A program made the position numbers and the translations under genes. DNA of 64,000 bases from DATFVA01 sp963832355. Its GTDB lineage: Bacteria; Bacteroidota; Ignavibacteria; Ignavibacteriales; Ignavibacteriaceae. A model generated the notes under the pieces. That model was not told where the DNA came from. It made no database searches and was given only the letters and a program-made list of their open reading frames with translations. The stretch spans positions 1-64,000 of the forward strand of contig CAWHTX010000004.1 in NCBI GenBank assembly GCA_963832355.1. The letters are read 5' to 3'. Of the stretch, positions 9,801 through 18,078 are shown in pieces; the stretch's first letter is position 1; every line of letters begins with the position of its first letter.

Positions 9801-12800
9801 GAGCCAGAACTGGGGCGGTATTATGAAAGTGCTTTCTTCTACTGCGAATAACCTCGTTGAAGAGAATATAGAATTTGTTGAATTCTGGGCTAAAATAGAT
9901 GAAGCTCCTCCGGGGTCCAAAGTATATCTTGATCTGGGAAGGATCAGTGAAGATGTAATCCCGAACAGGATTTTGAATACTGAAGACCGCCCTCCTTACA
10001 ATGATCTCATCGATCAGGGTGAGGATGTGGGACTTGACGGCTGGACAGATGCTGAAGAACGCGCTAATACCGGCAGTACCAAATCGGATCCAAGCGGTGA
10101 TAATTTTTCATTCACTAAAACCGGAAGTCTTAACTGGCGGGATTATTTTAATATAAACGGTACTGAGGGTAATGCTGTCCTTACAGATATCGGAAGATTC
10201 CCCGATACAGAAGACCTGAACAAAAACGGAAATCTTGATTTGGCGAACAGCTATTTCAGGTATGAGATTCCTCTGGACACAAACAGGAATATTAATCGTT
10301 TCATAGCCGGCGGCGGCGACAATGACGGCTGGTTTTTATACAGGGTGCCGCTGAAAGATTTTGCACGTGAAGTCGGCAGTCCCTCTCTTACAGATGTGGA
10401 ATATATAAGATTTTTTATTTCAGGAGCAGATACTACAGTTCATTTACGTATAACCGAGTTCAACCTTACCGGAAGTCAATGGCAGAAAGTGTTACCTGAA
10501 GATACCACAATGTCTATCTCTGTAATAAACATTGAAGACAACCCGGGTTACACATCACCTCCGGGAGTTTTCCAGGAAAGGGACAGAACAAGGCCTGACG
10601 AACAGATCTACCGTAATGAACAGTCGTTAAACCTGATTCTGAAGGATCTTCCAGACGGACAGTCGAGACAGGCTGTAAAATACCTGTACAGACCTCTGGA
10701 TGTGTTTAATTACAGGCAGATGAAATTATTCATTCATGGCGATGAGAATACCGGACCCGGATCAGTATCAGATACCTCAAACGGAACTTACGCTGCCGAA
10801 GTATATTTCAGGTTCGGCGGTGATACGAACAACTTCTATGAATACCGTCAGCCGGTAAGACCCGGATGGAATGAGATCTCAATTAATTTCAGCGAGTTAA
10901 CTGCCATAAAGCAGGCACGGAATGATTCTTCCATCAATAGACTTATAGAAAAACCTGTGCCGGGGAAAGCAGGACATCTCTACGGCGTAAAAGGAAATCC
11001 GACACTGACTTCAGTTAAATTCCTGTTGGTCGGTATATATAATCCAAGGGAGGTCCCGCCCCGCATTAGAAGAACCGGTAAACCTAATGATGAAATTTCC
11101 GGAGAGATTTGGGTTAATGAGCTCAGGGTTGTAGGTGCAGACGATTCACCCGGGTGGGCATACAGCTTTTCATCGTCGGTAAAGCTGGCAGACCTGATGA
11201 CGGTTAACTTTAATATCAGTCAGACAAACCCATATTTCCATAGACTTTCAGACAGGTTCGGGTCGAGGGTCGAATCAAAGAACTGGGGCATGTCCGCTGA
11301 TCTTAATATTCTTAAGCTGCTTCCGGTTAACCTGCCGGAGAGTAACCTGAGGATGAATTATTCTCACACTGAGAGTGTAGGTAAACCGCTGTATCTGCCG
11401 GGCACAGATATTAAAGTTGACGAAGCTGCCCGACAGATTGAGTCGCTGCGTCAGGATACCACGGTTATTGAAACCAAAACACCGGAGCAGATCATTTCTG
11501 AATCACAGACAATAAGTACATCGGATTCCTGGTCGGCTTCTAACATTAAAATAAAAGTCCCAACCTCCGCCTGGTATATAAGGGATACATTTAATGCACT
11601 CTCATTCAGTTTCAACTACAATAAAACTTTCAGCAGAAGTCCTACGGTACTCTCTAATAAGGGATGGGTATGGAATGCCTCGATGAATTATGCTCTGAAC
11701 TTAAATCCCAATTATTACTTCCAGCCTCAGGATATTCCTGTTATCGGCTCTGTTGTAGCATTATTCTCAGATTACAAGGATGTAAAAGTTTTCTATACTC
11801 CTCAGAACTTTGCTTTCAATGTGACTGCGAGACGACAAAGAAATACAAACATCACCCGTTCGCAGACGGGTTCGACCTCCCAGGAAATAGTCTCCAGGGA
11901 TTTTGGAACTACGAGAGGATTTAACTTTAACTGGAAACTGACAGAAGGCGGATTCCTCAACCTTGCCACCGCTTACAACGTAAATATAACATCATCACTA
12001 GCGTATCTTGAAACCAGCGCCAATGATATGCAGCGGCCGGAGAACGAGATCTGGAAAGATATATTCTCAGGAGTATTCTTCGGAAAAGATTACAGGTATA
12101 CGCAGAGTTTCGACTTAAAGTCGAATCCAAAACTTCCGTCGGTATGGGATATAAACCGCTACTTCCAGGTAACCGCAGGCTACAATGTCGGTTATAACTG
12201 GAACTTTGATTTCCGCCAGGATACGGTGGGGAGAAGCGCCGGTTTTGCAAGCCGCTTACAGGCAGGTTTAACCTTGCGTCTGAAAGCCTTAACAGATCCT
12301 CTGTTCGCGGAAAAATCAGAAACGCCTTCAGGAGCACGACAACAGCAGCAGCGCGGCAACGCCAACAAGGGCAGGAGGAGTCTTGAAAACCGTGGAAGAG
12401 ATCTTGAAGGCGATCAGAATGAAAATGCCGATTCAACAAAGAACGCGGAAGAACTGCCCGAAGGAACCGATACGACAAATCAGCAGCCAAAGAAACCTGC
12501 ACTTGTACGGGCACTTGGTTTTCTGAAGAGTGTGGCGAAGAGTCTTTTCTTCGACTATGAGTCAATCGCATTTAACTATTCACTTGATAACAGCGTCTCT
12601 AAGTCGGGTATACTGGGCGAAGGGACTGGATTCAATAATTTCTGGGGAATTGACTACAGTTATAATAAAGGTCCGTCCAGGGCCTTTATGCTCGGATTAA
12701 GCAGCGATGTGGGGAGACGGGCTCCCAACGGAAACCTTCAGGATGTTTTTACTCAGAAGAATAATCTTGATTTCAGGACGTCGAGGCCATTGTGGGAAGG

Positions 12801-13752
12801 CGCCAAGCTTGATATTAACTGGAAAGTGGCATGGTCAATTAACAAAAATACTTCTATAAGAACAGACCAGTTCGGTAACGTGAGTATCGACAACATTACG
12901 GAAACGGCTTCTATTGAAAGATCATTCCTTTCTCTGCCTCCATCACTATTCCTTAGTGTATTCGGCAACGGAATAAAGAAAGTTAATGAGCTTTTTGATC
13001 CTAATTCACCAAACCCGCAGCAGAATTTGTCGAATGCATTTCTGAAGGGATTTGAAACACTGCCGCTTCTTTCAAAGCTTGGTTTTCTTAAAGATGTGGC
13101 AAAGTATATACCGAGACCAAACTGGCATATTAGCTGGGATGGTCTTGAAAACTTCCTGTTCTTTAAGTCGTTTGCCAAGAAGGTCTCGCTTGAACACGCT
13201 TACAGCTCAACTTATACTGAGGGAACAAAACTGAATCCGGAAGGTGTACAGGAGATACTGACACAGCGAATTGAATACGGATTTTCACCGATTGCAGGAT
13301 TGAACATCACATTCAACGATATGTGGGGCGGGAATTTAATAGGTAGTGTTAAATACGGAACCAGGACGATTTATGATCTTGGACTGACAACCAAAAATAT
13401 TTCAGAGACTTTCTCCAAAGACATAGGAATTACAGCAGGATTTTCAAAATCGGGATTTGAACTGCCGCTGTTCGGCATTTCACTTAAAAACGATATTGAA
13501 TTCAGTCTTTCCTATACAAGCTCAAAGAATTCAGTTGTACGTTACGATATGCTTAGTTTTACCGAGGAAGGAACTCCCCAGGATGGTACGCTCAGAACCA
13601 CTATGGAACCGAGGATAAAGTATACCATCAGTTCCAAAGTTACCCTCTCGATCTTCTATCGAAGAACATCCGTAGAACCCGAAGGTGCTGCGAGAATTCC
13701 CCCCACAACAACAAATGAGGCCGGACTGGATGTCCATATTTCGATCCAGTGA
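6808..13752 (+). CDS. sprA: SprA, outer-membrane translocon of the type IX secretion system
   Basis: A 2314-residue protein (from GTG at 6808) matching SprA, the giant beta-barrel pore through which T9SS clients cross the outer membrane; family members are about 2300-2500 residues. The N-terminal ~150 residues are rich in Asp and Ser with DS-type repeats. After that come long stretches typical of SprA, including IPLPKVGVLSIFGEPKISLKIGG, VQITVAGTIGDKLHINADWNTERTF (each shown in parts of the family core) and YIDDFEGAKRTIP. The protein ends in alternating aromatic beta-strands. The frame extends upstream of 6808 without a stop to 6730, and that extension (KNKIPNLVQEILGVTAA) joins the VVIFYSLVNLGF segment into a plausible signal anchor. 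The true start is therefore probably upstream at a non-ATG codon such as ATT at 6751, and the coordinate given is only the first standard start. Confidence 0.93.
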   Translation: MVIFYSLVNLGFSPEKAQVDNTIWVNALFDYYHKLDSLPPYPNDYSSAERDEDQLSSVPSSDEQKIDSIKVFDPKLKLLEKKQDSYASLEASQSDLFAAVTGFFPPDSTFEGDSLKTDSLQTDSMKVDTIGVAADTIKVDSMAIDSTARLKYFHYERMDLPYVTLQPQRTSPFIAQPTSRSRTIKIDSTGKFVEIEEKVAGEETKILLRVPIQDYIDAKLALHERELWEQLGYQYELKSSKKELGELIKNVTDFEIPLPKVGVLSIFGEPKISLKIGGAVDIHGAWRNENTEGVTASRYGNTRNEPDFKQQVQITVAGTIGDKLHINADWNTERTFQYENQLKIKYEGYEDEIIQSIEAGNVSLQTSPLVGGSEALFGLKANFKLGPLSLTTLASQKKGETEEVSVNSGTTSQEFNLRAYDYSTNHYFLDTTYASETQHIFSDYYSKATPIVHPNLRVVNIEVWKSVYGIITDRTKQRKANAYIDLIPTTQGGNYPELSKDTTAIPGQLETGWFELLQQDVDYVLHPETGYITFKTSLQDNDVVAVAYQRQNGDVYGEFLNSINVNDTSSNLVLKLVKPKNLQSGGPYARAWKLQLKNIYPLGGRNIKEEGFEFNIEYEKEGQDPVTDLTGKDGTNVRLLTAFGLDLLDASKQPVPDNKFDFRPNLTIFPETGEVIFPTLKPFGADLPADIPDTLKYTDVYDTSKTKAQQNKVKDKWLLTGKYSGEASSVYQLGFNVVENSVRVLLNGRELTPGTDYIVDYNIGQLTIRNDAALVPGADLKITYEKNDLFQLASKTLLGARGLFDFSDKTQLGFSILNLNQQTLSDKVRIGEEPLSNTIYGVDAKTGVDLPFVTKALDNIISTREMSTVSVSGEYAYINPDPNTKKSTIASDNGQSIAYIDDFEGAKRTIPVGVSYTAWKDLSPPDSLPGLSGLTPKQLMDYKGKSIWYTVTPSDVNVKQIWPNKSVAKADQQVTVMDYVFLPDTPGTYNYNPQLGNRSQNWGGIMKVLSSTANNLVEENIEFVEFWAKIDEAPPGSKVYLDLGRISEDVIPNRILNTEDRPPYNDLIDQGEDVGLDGWTDAEERANTGSTKSDPSGDNFSFTKTGSLNWRDYFNINGTEGNAVLTDIGRFPDTEDLNKNGNLDLANSYFRYEIPLDTNRNINRFIAGGGDNDGWFLYRVPLKDFAREVGSPSLTDVEYIRFFISGADTTVHLRITEFNLTGSQWQKVLPEDTTMSISVINIEDNPGYTSPPGVFQERDRTRPDEQIYRNEQSLNLILKDLPDGQSRQAVKYLYRPLDVFNYRQMKLFIHGDENTGPGSVSDTSNGTYAAEVYFRFGGDTNNFYEYRQPVRPGWNEISINFSELTAIKQARNDSSINRLIEKPVPGKAGHLYGVKGNPTLTSVKFLLVGIYNPREVPPRIRRTGKPNDEISGEIWVNELRVVGADDSPGWAYSFSSSVKLADLMTVNFNISQTNPYFHRLSDRFGSRVESKNWGMSADLNILKLLPVNLPESNLRMNYSHTESVGKPLYLPGTDIKVDEAARQIESLRQDTTVIETKTPEQIISESQTISTSDSWSASNIKIKVPTSAWYIRDTFNALSFSFNYNKTFSRSPTVLSNKGWVWNASMNYALNLNPNYYFQPQDIPVIGSVVALFSDYKDVKVFYTPQNFAFNVTARRQRNTNITRSQTGSTSQEIVSRDFGTTRGFNFNWKLTEGGFLNLATAYNVNITSSLAYLETSANDMQRPENEIWKDIFSGVFFGKDYRYTQSFDLKSNPKLPSVWDINRYFQVTAGYNVGYNWNFDFRQDTVGRSAGFASRLQAGLTLRLKALTDPLFAEKSETPSGARQQQQRGNANKGRRSLENRGRDLEGDQNENADSTKNAEELPEGTDTTNQQPKKPALVRALGFLKSVAKSLFFDYESIAFNYSLDNSVSKSGILGEGTGFNNFWGIDYSYNKGPSRAFMLGLSSDVGRRAPNGNLQDVFTQKNNLDFRTSRPLWEGAKLDINWKVAWSINKNTSIRTDQFGNVSIDNITETASIERSFLSLPPSLFLSVFGNGIKKVNELFDPNSPNPQQNLSNAFLKGFETLPLLSKLGFLKDVAKYIPRPNWHISWDGLENFLFFKSFAKKVSLEHAYSSTYTEGTKLNPEGVQEILTQRIEYGFSPIAGLNITFNDMWGGNLIGSVKYGTRTIYDLGLTTKNISETFSKDIGITAGFSKSGFELPLFGISLKNDIEFSLSYTSSKNSVVRYDMLSFTEEGTPQDGTLRTTMEPRIKYTISSKVTLSIFYRRTSVEPEGAARIPPTTTNEAGLDVHISIQ

Positions 13753-13847
13753 TATGGCAATTTGATCGTTTGGTTACAAATTCTGACGGGAATCTTTATT
13801 AAATTATTGCATGTTTATTTTTGAAGAAGAAAAAAAGAAGGAAAATA

Positions 13848-15416
13848 ATGGCAAATAAGAAGATACTGTGGGTAGATGATGAAATTGAACTGTTGAGATC
13901 TCACATCATTTTCCTCTCCGAAAAAGGATATGATGTTGATACAGTTACTAACGGCGAAGATGCAATTACCCATGTTAAGCAGAATCCATATGATCTTATA
14001 TTCCTCGATGAGATGATGCCAGGAATGGGAGGACTTGAGGTCCTGGGACAGATCAAGGAAATGAATCCCAACATTCCCGTGGTTATGGTAACTAAAAGTG
14101 AAGAAGAAACCCTGATGGATGAAGCCATCGGCGGCAAGATAACCGACTACCTTACCAAGCCCGTAAATCCAAGCCAGATGTTCCTGGTATGTAAAAAGAT
14201 CCTGGAAGGTAAAAGAATAACCGGGCAGGCTGCGGCAAAGGACTACCTGCAGGACTTTAATGAAATTTCCCGCGCATTGCTGAATAATCTCGATTTCGGG
14301 GAGTGGATTGATATTTACCTTAAGATCGTTAACTGGGATGTGGAACTTGATACTCATGCCGGAATGGGACTGCGTCAGACGTTAAACGATCAGAAAAAGG
14401 AAGCTAACAAAGAATTCTCCCGTTTCGTTGAGAAGAATTATACTACCTGGATCAACAATCCCGACGACAATTATTCACCTCCATTAACCACTGAGATCGT
14501 CGACAAATATATCGTAGATGAAGTAAACGAGGGGAAAAATTCTGTTTTCTTCTTTGTGCTGGATTGTCTCCGGCTCGATCAATGGCTGGTGATGGAAAAA
14601 CATCTGCAGGATCTGTTTAAGATCAGTAAAGATTATTATTATGCCATACTTCCCACGGCAACTCCCTATGCCCGTAATGCTCTGTTTGCCGGGTTATTTC
14701 CTTCGGAGATAGAAAAATATTATCCGAAGCTCTGGCAGGGAGGAGATGACGACGAACGGAGTATGAACAAGTATGAAAAAGAACTCCTTCAGCTGCTTCT
14801 TGACAGGAGAAAAGTGAAGCTTAAAAATGAGCTCAAGTATATCAAAATCATCGATCCTGAAGTTGGACGGAACTTCGAACAGAATATTACTTCATATAAG
14901 AACAGTCATTTAACTGCTGTGGTAGTTAACTTTCTGGATATGATCGCTCACGGACGCTCTGATTCAGATATACTTAAAGAGATCGCTCCCGACGAGCCTG
15001 CTTACCGGTCATTAACAAACACATGGTTCACTCATTCATCTCTGCTCTCAACTTTCAGGGCGATTGCTGCAATGAAGAATGTTAAGATAATCGTAACAAC
15101 GGATCACGGCAGCATAAGGTCATTACGGGGTGCAAAGGTTTTGGGCGACAGGGAAGCCTCAACCAACCTGAGATTTAAGTACGGCAGAAACCTGAAAGTG
15201 GATGATAAGAATGCCATCTACATAAAAAATCCCCAGGAATATAAGCTTCCTAAACGCGGAGTTACAATAAACTACATTATTGCCAAAGAAGACTACTACT
15301 TTGTATACCCGACGGATTACCATAAATATCTTACTTACTATAAAGATACTTTTCAGCATGGAGGTATATCCATGGAGGAAATGATCCTTCCTGTAATAAC
15401 AATGGAACCTAAATAA
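13848..15416 (+). CDS. porX: PorX, T9SS response regulator with PglZ (alkaline phosphatase-like) effector
   Basis: PorX is a two-component regulator controlling T9SS genes and gliding/secretion in Bacteroidota. The 522-residue protein has a receiver domain (residues 1-120) with the acidic pair Asp10-Asp11, phospho-acceptor Asp54 in IFLDEMMPG and conserved Lys83. A linker follows, then a PglZ phosphatase-superfamily domain containing VLDCLRLDQW, ARNALFAGLFPSEI and TTDHGS. I chose the ATG at 13848 because AGAAGGA lies 5 bases before it; an in-frame TTG at 13821 would add only a lysine-rich tail. It follows sprA by 95 bases and precedes tsaE by 2 bases. The porX-tsaE neighbourhood is, to my knowledge, common in Bacteroidota. 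No porY kinase gene is seen in the window. Confidence 0.92.
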   Translation: MANKKILWVDDEIELLRSHIIFLSEKGYDVDTVTNGEDAITHVKQNPYDLIFLDEMMPGMGGLEVLGQIKEMNPNIPVVMVTKSEEETLMDEAIGGKITDYLTKPVNPSQMFLVCKKILEGKRITGQAAAKDYLQDFNEISRALLNNLDFGEWIDIYLKIVNWDVELDTHAGMGLRQTLNDQKKEANKEFSRFVEKNYTTWINNPDDNYSPPLTTEIVDKYIVDEVNEGKNSVFFFVLDCLRLDQWLVMEKHLQDLFKISKDYYYAILPTATPYARNALFAGLFPSEIEKYYPKLWQGGDDDERSMNKYEKELLQLLLDRRKVKLKNELKYIKIIDPEVGRNFEQNITSYKNSHLTAVVVNFLDMIAHGRSDSDILKEIAPDEPAYRSLTNTWFTHSSLLSTFRAIAAMKNVKIIVTTDHGSIRSLRGAKVLGDREASTNLRFKYGRNLKVDDKNAIYIKNPQEYKLPKRGVTINYIIAKEDYYFVYPTDYHKYLTYYKDTFQHGGISMEEMILPVITMEPK

Positions 15417-15418
15417 AA

Positions 15419-15844
15419 GTGACAGACAAACAGGTAGTGGTTAATTCCGAAGACGGTACAAAAAAACTTGCGCAGGAGTATGCGGCGGGACTGACCCCGG
15501 GAGATATTGTTGTACTGAACGGTAATCTTGGTGCAGGTAAGACATTCTTCATTCGCGAAGCAGTTAAGTTTTTTCGTGTCTCGGCTGTCAGCAGTCCCAC
15601 CTTTGCCCTTGTAAACGAATATGAAGGTAAGATAAAGATCTACCATTTTGATTTTTACAGGATAAACAGGATCGAAGAATTGTATGATATCGGGTTTGAG
15701 GATTATCTTAATGATGAGGATGCAGTAATCTTTGTAGAGTGGGGAAATCTTTTTCAGGATATTCTTCCGCGCAGACGGAAGGAAATTAATATAACAGCAG
15801 GCGAAGAACAGCAGAGGACATTTGAGTTCAAAGAATATGAATAG
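15419..15844 (+). CDS. tsaE: TsaE, ATPase for tRNA threonylcarbamoyladenosine (t6A37) synthesis
   Basis: TsaE is the P-loop ATPase that resets the TsaB-TsaD complex during t6A modification of ANN-decoding tRNAs. The 141-residue protein has a Walker A motif GNLGAGKT at residues 35-42, the family sequence VSSPTFALVNEYEG after it, and IYHFDFYRI followed by FVEWGN near the end. It starts at GTG 15419, only 2 bases after the porX stop, so its ribosome binding site lies within porX. It overlaps tsaB by 8 bases, suggesting coupled translation of the two partners. Confidence 0.93.
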   Translation: MTDKQVVVNSEDGTKKLAQEYAAGLTPGDIVVLNGNLGAGKTFFIREAVKFFRVSAVSSPTFALVNEYEGKIKIYHFDFYRINRIEELYDIGFEDYLNDEDAVIFVEWGNLFQDILPRRRKEINITAGEEQQRTFEFKEYE

Positions 15845-16511
15845 TGCATCTCCCATACTTGCGATAGAGACCTCATCGCGTCTCTGCGGTGCCTGTCTTT
15901 ATTTCAGCGAAGAGAAATATTTCCAGAATATCGTAAACTATAAGAATATCCATGCTGAAAAACTTCTCGAGATCATCGATTCGGTTCTGCGCGAAGGAGG
16001 ATTAAAGACCTCTGACCTGGCATCTATTGCAGTATCGAACGGACCGGGTTCGTTTACTGGTTTAAGGATCGGGATGTCGGCTGCCAAAGGTATAGCCTTC
16101 GGGGCATCGCTTCCGCTTGTTCAGGTACCTACATTTGAGGCACTTGCACTACAGACTTCCCGTTTTTTGCCGGAAAACACAGTTTTTAACATAGCTAACA
16201 AGGTAAATTCAGACGAAGTGTATTTTGCAAAGTTTCAAATTAAGGGTAATAATTATATATTTGTGGAAAACCTGGGTATTTTGGAATACGATGAATTTAT
16301 AAGGAATTCGCTGGATATTATTACATTCGGGAACGCTGTAAAAAGAAAAGATGAACAGTTAAATTTCAGAAGTGATATCTTTGCGCCGCAGCCCTGGTTT
16401 GTTGCCCGCTGGGCAATGGAATACGGCGAGACTAAAACCGAAAAAGAAATCGACTATCTCGAACCATATTATTTGAAAAATTTTACTATAAAGGTGAGAA
16501 AAAATGATTAA
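15837..16511 (+). CDS. tsaB: TsaB, tRNA threonylcarbamoyladenosine biosynthesis scaffold protein
   Basis: TsaB dimerises with TsaD to make t6A37 on tRNA. The 224-residue protein has the actin-like fold signature LAIETSS at its start and the diagnostic VSNGPGSFTGLRIGMSAAKGIAFG block. I use the ATG at 15837 (MNSASPILAIETSS); the upstream in-frame TTG at 15822 would add five residues inside tsaE. The gene overlaps tsaE by 8 bases and the following DUF1573 gene by 8 bases. The C-terminal half is divergent, as usual in this family. tsaD is not in the window. Confidence 0.92.
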   Translation: MNSASPILAIETSSRLCGACLYFSEEKYFQNIVNYKNIHAEKLLEIIDSVLREGGLKTSDLASIAVSNGPGSFTGLRIGMSAAKGIAFGASLPLVQVPTFEALALQTSRFLPENTVFNIANKVNSDEVYFAKFQIKGNNYIFVENLGILEYDEFIRNSLDIITFGNAVKRKDEQLNFRSDIFAPQPWFVARWAMEYGETKTEKEIDYLEPYYLKNFTIKVRKND

Positions 16512-17232
16512 GCACATTCTTACATTCGTACTTTTGATATCCGCATTCAGCTTTGCACAGATGATCCCTCCAAAAGTTGCATCACAGCAGATGGAATATG
16601 ACTGGGGCCAGGTTCCCCGTGGTGAACATGTAAAATATAATTTTGTTGTTTCTAATGTTGGAGGCGACCTTCTGAAAATAAAAGACGTTAGAGCTTCCTG
16701 CGGATGTACCGCCGCAAAACCGGAGAAATCTGATCTCGCCCCCGGTGAATCAACTAATATTCAGGTTGATTTTAACTCTACGGGACGTTCAGGAAGACAG
16801 ACCAAGTATATCACTGTAAAAACAAACGATCCTAGTAAACCTGAGATACGGTTTAAATTTACTGGTGTAGTTGTTGATCCCGGTGAAAAAACAGGGAATC
16901 TTGCTAACAGTCCGATGATGTATTTCGCTGAAACCCAGCATGATTTCGGTAAAGTTCAGGAAGGCGATACGGTTAAGTACAAATTTAACTTTACTAACAA
17001 GGGCAACGCGGTTCTTAAGATAAGAAAAGTTAAAACATCCTGCGGCTGCACTGCAGCCCTGGTTTCAAGTGAGAAACTTGAACCCGGAAAAGAAGGAACC
17101 TTAAATGTTTCTCTTGATACCAGCCATCGTGCAGGTAAAATGAGCAGACGCATCACGGTTTACTCAAATGATCCCACAAATCCTGATATGGTATTAACAA
17201 TTTTCGCTGATGTGCAGAAGGGAACAAATTAA
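16504..17232 (+). CDS. Secreted protein with two DUF1573 domains
   Basis: A 242-residue exported protein with a signal peptide at residues 1-19 (ending FSFAQ). It contains two tandem immunoglobulin-like DUF1573 domains (about 25-120 and 135-240). Each carries the CGCTAA cysteine motif and a downstream NDP[ST][KN]P strand end. DUF1573 proteins are abundant in Bacteroidota and their function is unknown. The two cysteines per motif could form a disulphide or bind a metal. The start is preceded by AAAGGTGAG. It overlaps tsaB by 8 bases and accD by a single base, so it is firmly embedded in a housekeeping operon. Confidence 0.88.
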   Translation: MIKHILTFVLLISAFSFAQMIPPKVASQQMEYDWGQVPRGEHVKYNFVVSNVGGDLLKIKDVRASCGCTAAKPEKSDLAPGESTNIQVDFNSTGRSGRQTKYITVKTNDPSKPEIRFKFTGVVVDPGEKTGNLANSPMMYFAETQHDFGKVQEGDTVKYKFNFTNKGNAVLKIRKVKTSCGCTAALVSSEKLEPGKEGTLNVSLDTSHRAGKMSRRITVYSNDPTNPDMVLTIFADVQKGTN

Positions 17233-18071
17233 TGCCGTGGTTTAAGCGGTCGAAGGAAAACATTTCTCCTGATTCACAGAAGAAAGATCTGCCCGACGGG
17301 ATGTGGGAAAAATGTCCCAGCTGCGGTGAGATCATTCATAAAAAACAGCTTGAAACAAACCTGTGGACCTGCATAAAATGCAATCATCATTTCCGTATAG
17401 GCAGTGCTGAGTATATTGAGATCCTTATCGATAAAGGGACGTTCAGGGAGATGGATAAAAAGATGCGCTCCGCTGATCCCCTCGAATTTGAGGATACGAA
17501 GAAGTATACCGACAGAATTTCGGAGACGATTAAAAAGCTTGGAATGAATGATGCAGTAAAAACAGGCACAGGGAAGCTGAACGGACTTGATGTGGCTTTC
17601 GGGTGTATGGATTTTAAGTTTATCGGCGGGAGTATGGGCTCTGTGGTCGGTGAAAAGATTGCCCGGTTGACAGACAGAGCTCTTAAGAACAAGGTCCCGT
17701 TGATTATCATTTCTTCAAGCGGCGGCGCCAGGATGATGGAAGGTGCGCTGTCATTAATGCAGATGGCAAAAACAAGCTCCAGACTTGCCCGGCTCGCGGA
17801 AGCAAAGATCCCTTATATATCGGTGATGACAGACCCTACAACGGGTGGAACTACAGCAAGCTATGCTATGCTGGGTGACGTCCACATTGCAGAACCCCAG
17901 GCTTTGATAGGGTTTGCGGGTCCCCGCGTGATAAAGCAGACTATAGGAAAGGATCTCCCCAAGGGATTTCAGAAATCTGAATTTCTCGTGGAAAGAGGAT
18001 TCGTGGATGTTGTTTCACCAAGGAAAGAACTGAAGCAGAATATCTATAACGTCTTAACATTACTTAGCTGA
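17232..18071 (+). CDS. accD: AccD, acetyl-CoA carboxylase carboxyltransferase subunit beta
   Basis: AccD transfers the carboxyl group from biotin to acetyl-CoA, the first committed step of fatty acid synthesis. The 279-residue protein starts with a zinc ribbon (Cys28, Cys31, Cys47, Cys50). The crotonase-fold core contains SSSGGARMMEGALSLMQMAK and DPTTGGTTASYAMLGD, both typical. Its ATG overlaps the stop codon of the DUF1573 gene by one base, and panC follows after 7 bases. The partner accA is absent here, but birA, which attaches biotin to the complex, lies about 2 kb downstream on the other strand. Confidence 0.96.
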   Translation: MPWFKRSKENISPDSQKKDLPDGMWEKCPSCGEIIHKKQLETNLWTCIKCNHHFRIGSAEYIEILIDKGTFREMDKKMRSADPLEFEDTKKYTDRISETIKKLGMNDAVKTGTGKLNGLDVAFGCMDFKFIGGSMGSVVGEKIARLTDRALKNKVPLIIISSSGGARMMEGALSLMQMAKTSSRLARLAEAKIPYISVMTDPTTGGTTASYAMLGDVHIAEPQALIGFAGPRVIKQTIGKDLPKGFQKSEFLVERGFVDVVSPRKELKQNIYNVLTLLS

Positions 18072-18078
18072 GGTTATC

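Noticed and set aside
11957..12571. 204-residue frame antisense to sprA
   Set aside because: Lies wholly inside sprA, Arg/Ser/Leu-rich shadow without a start context.
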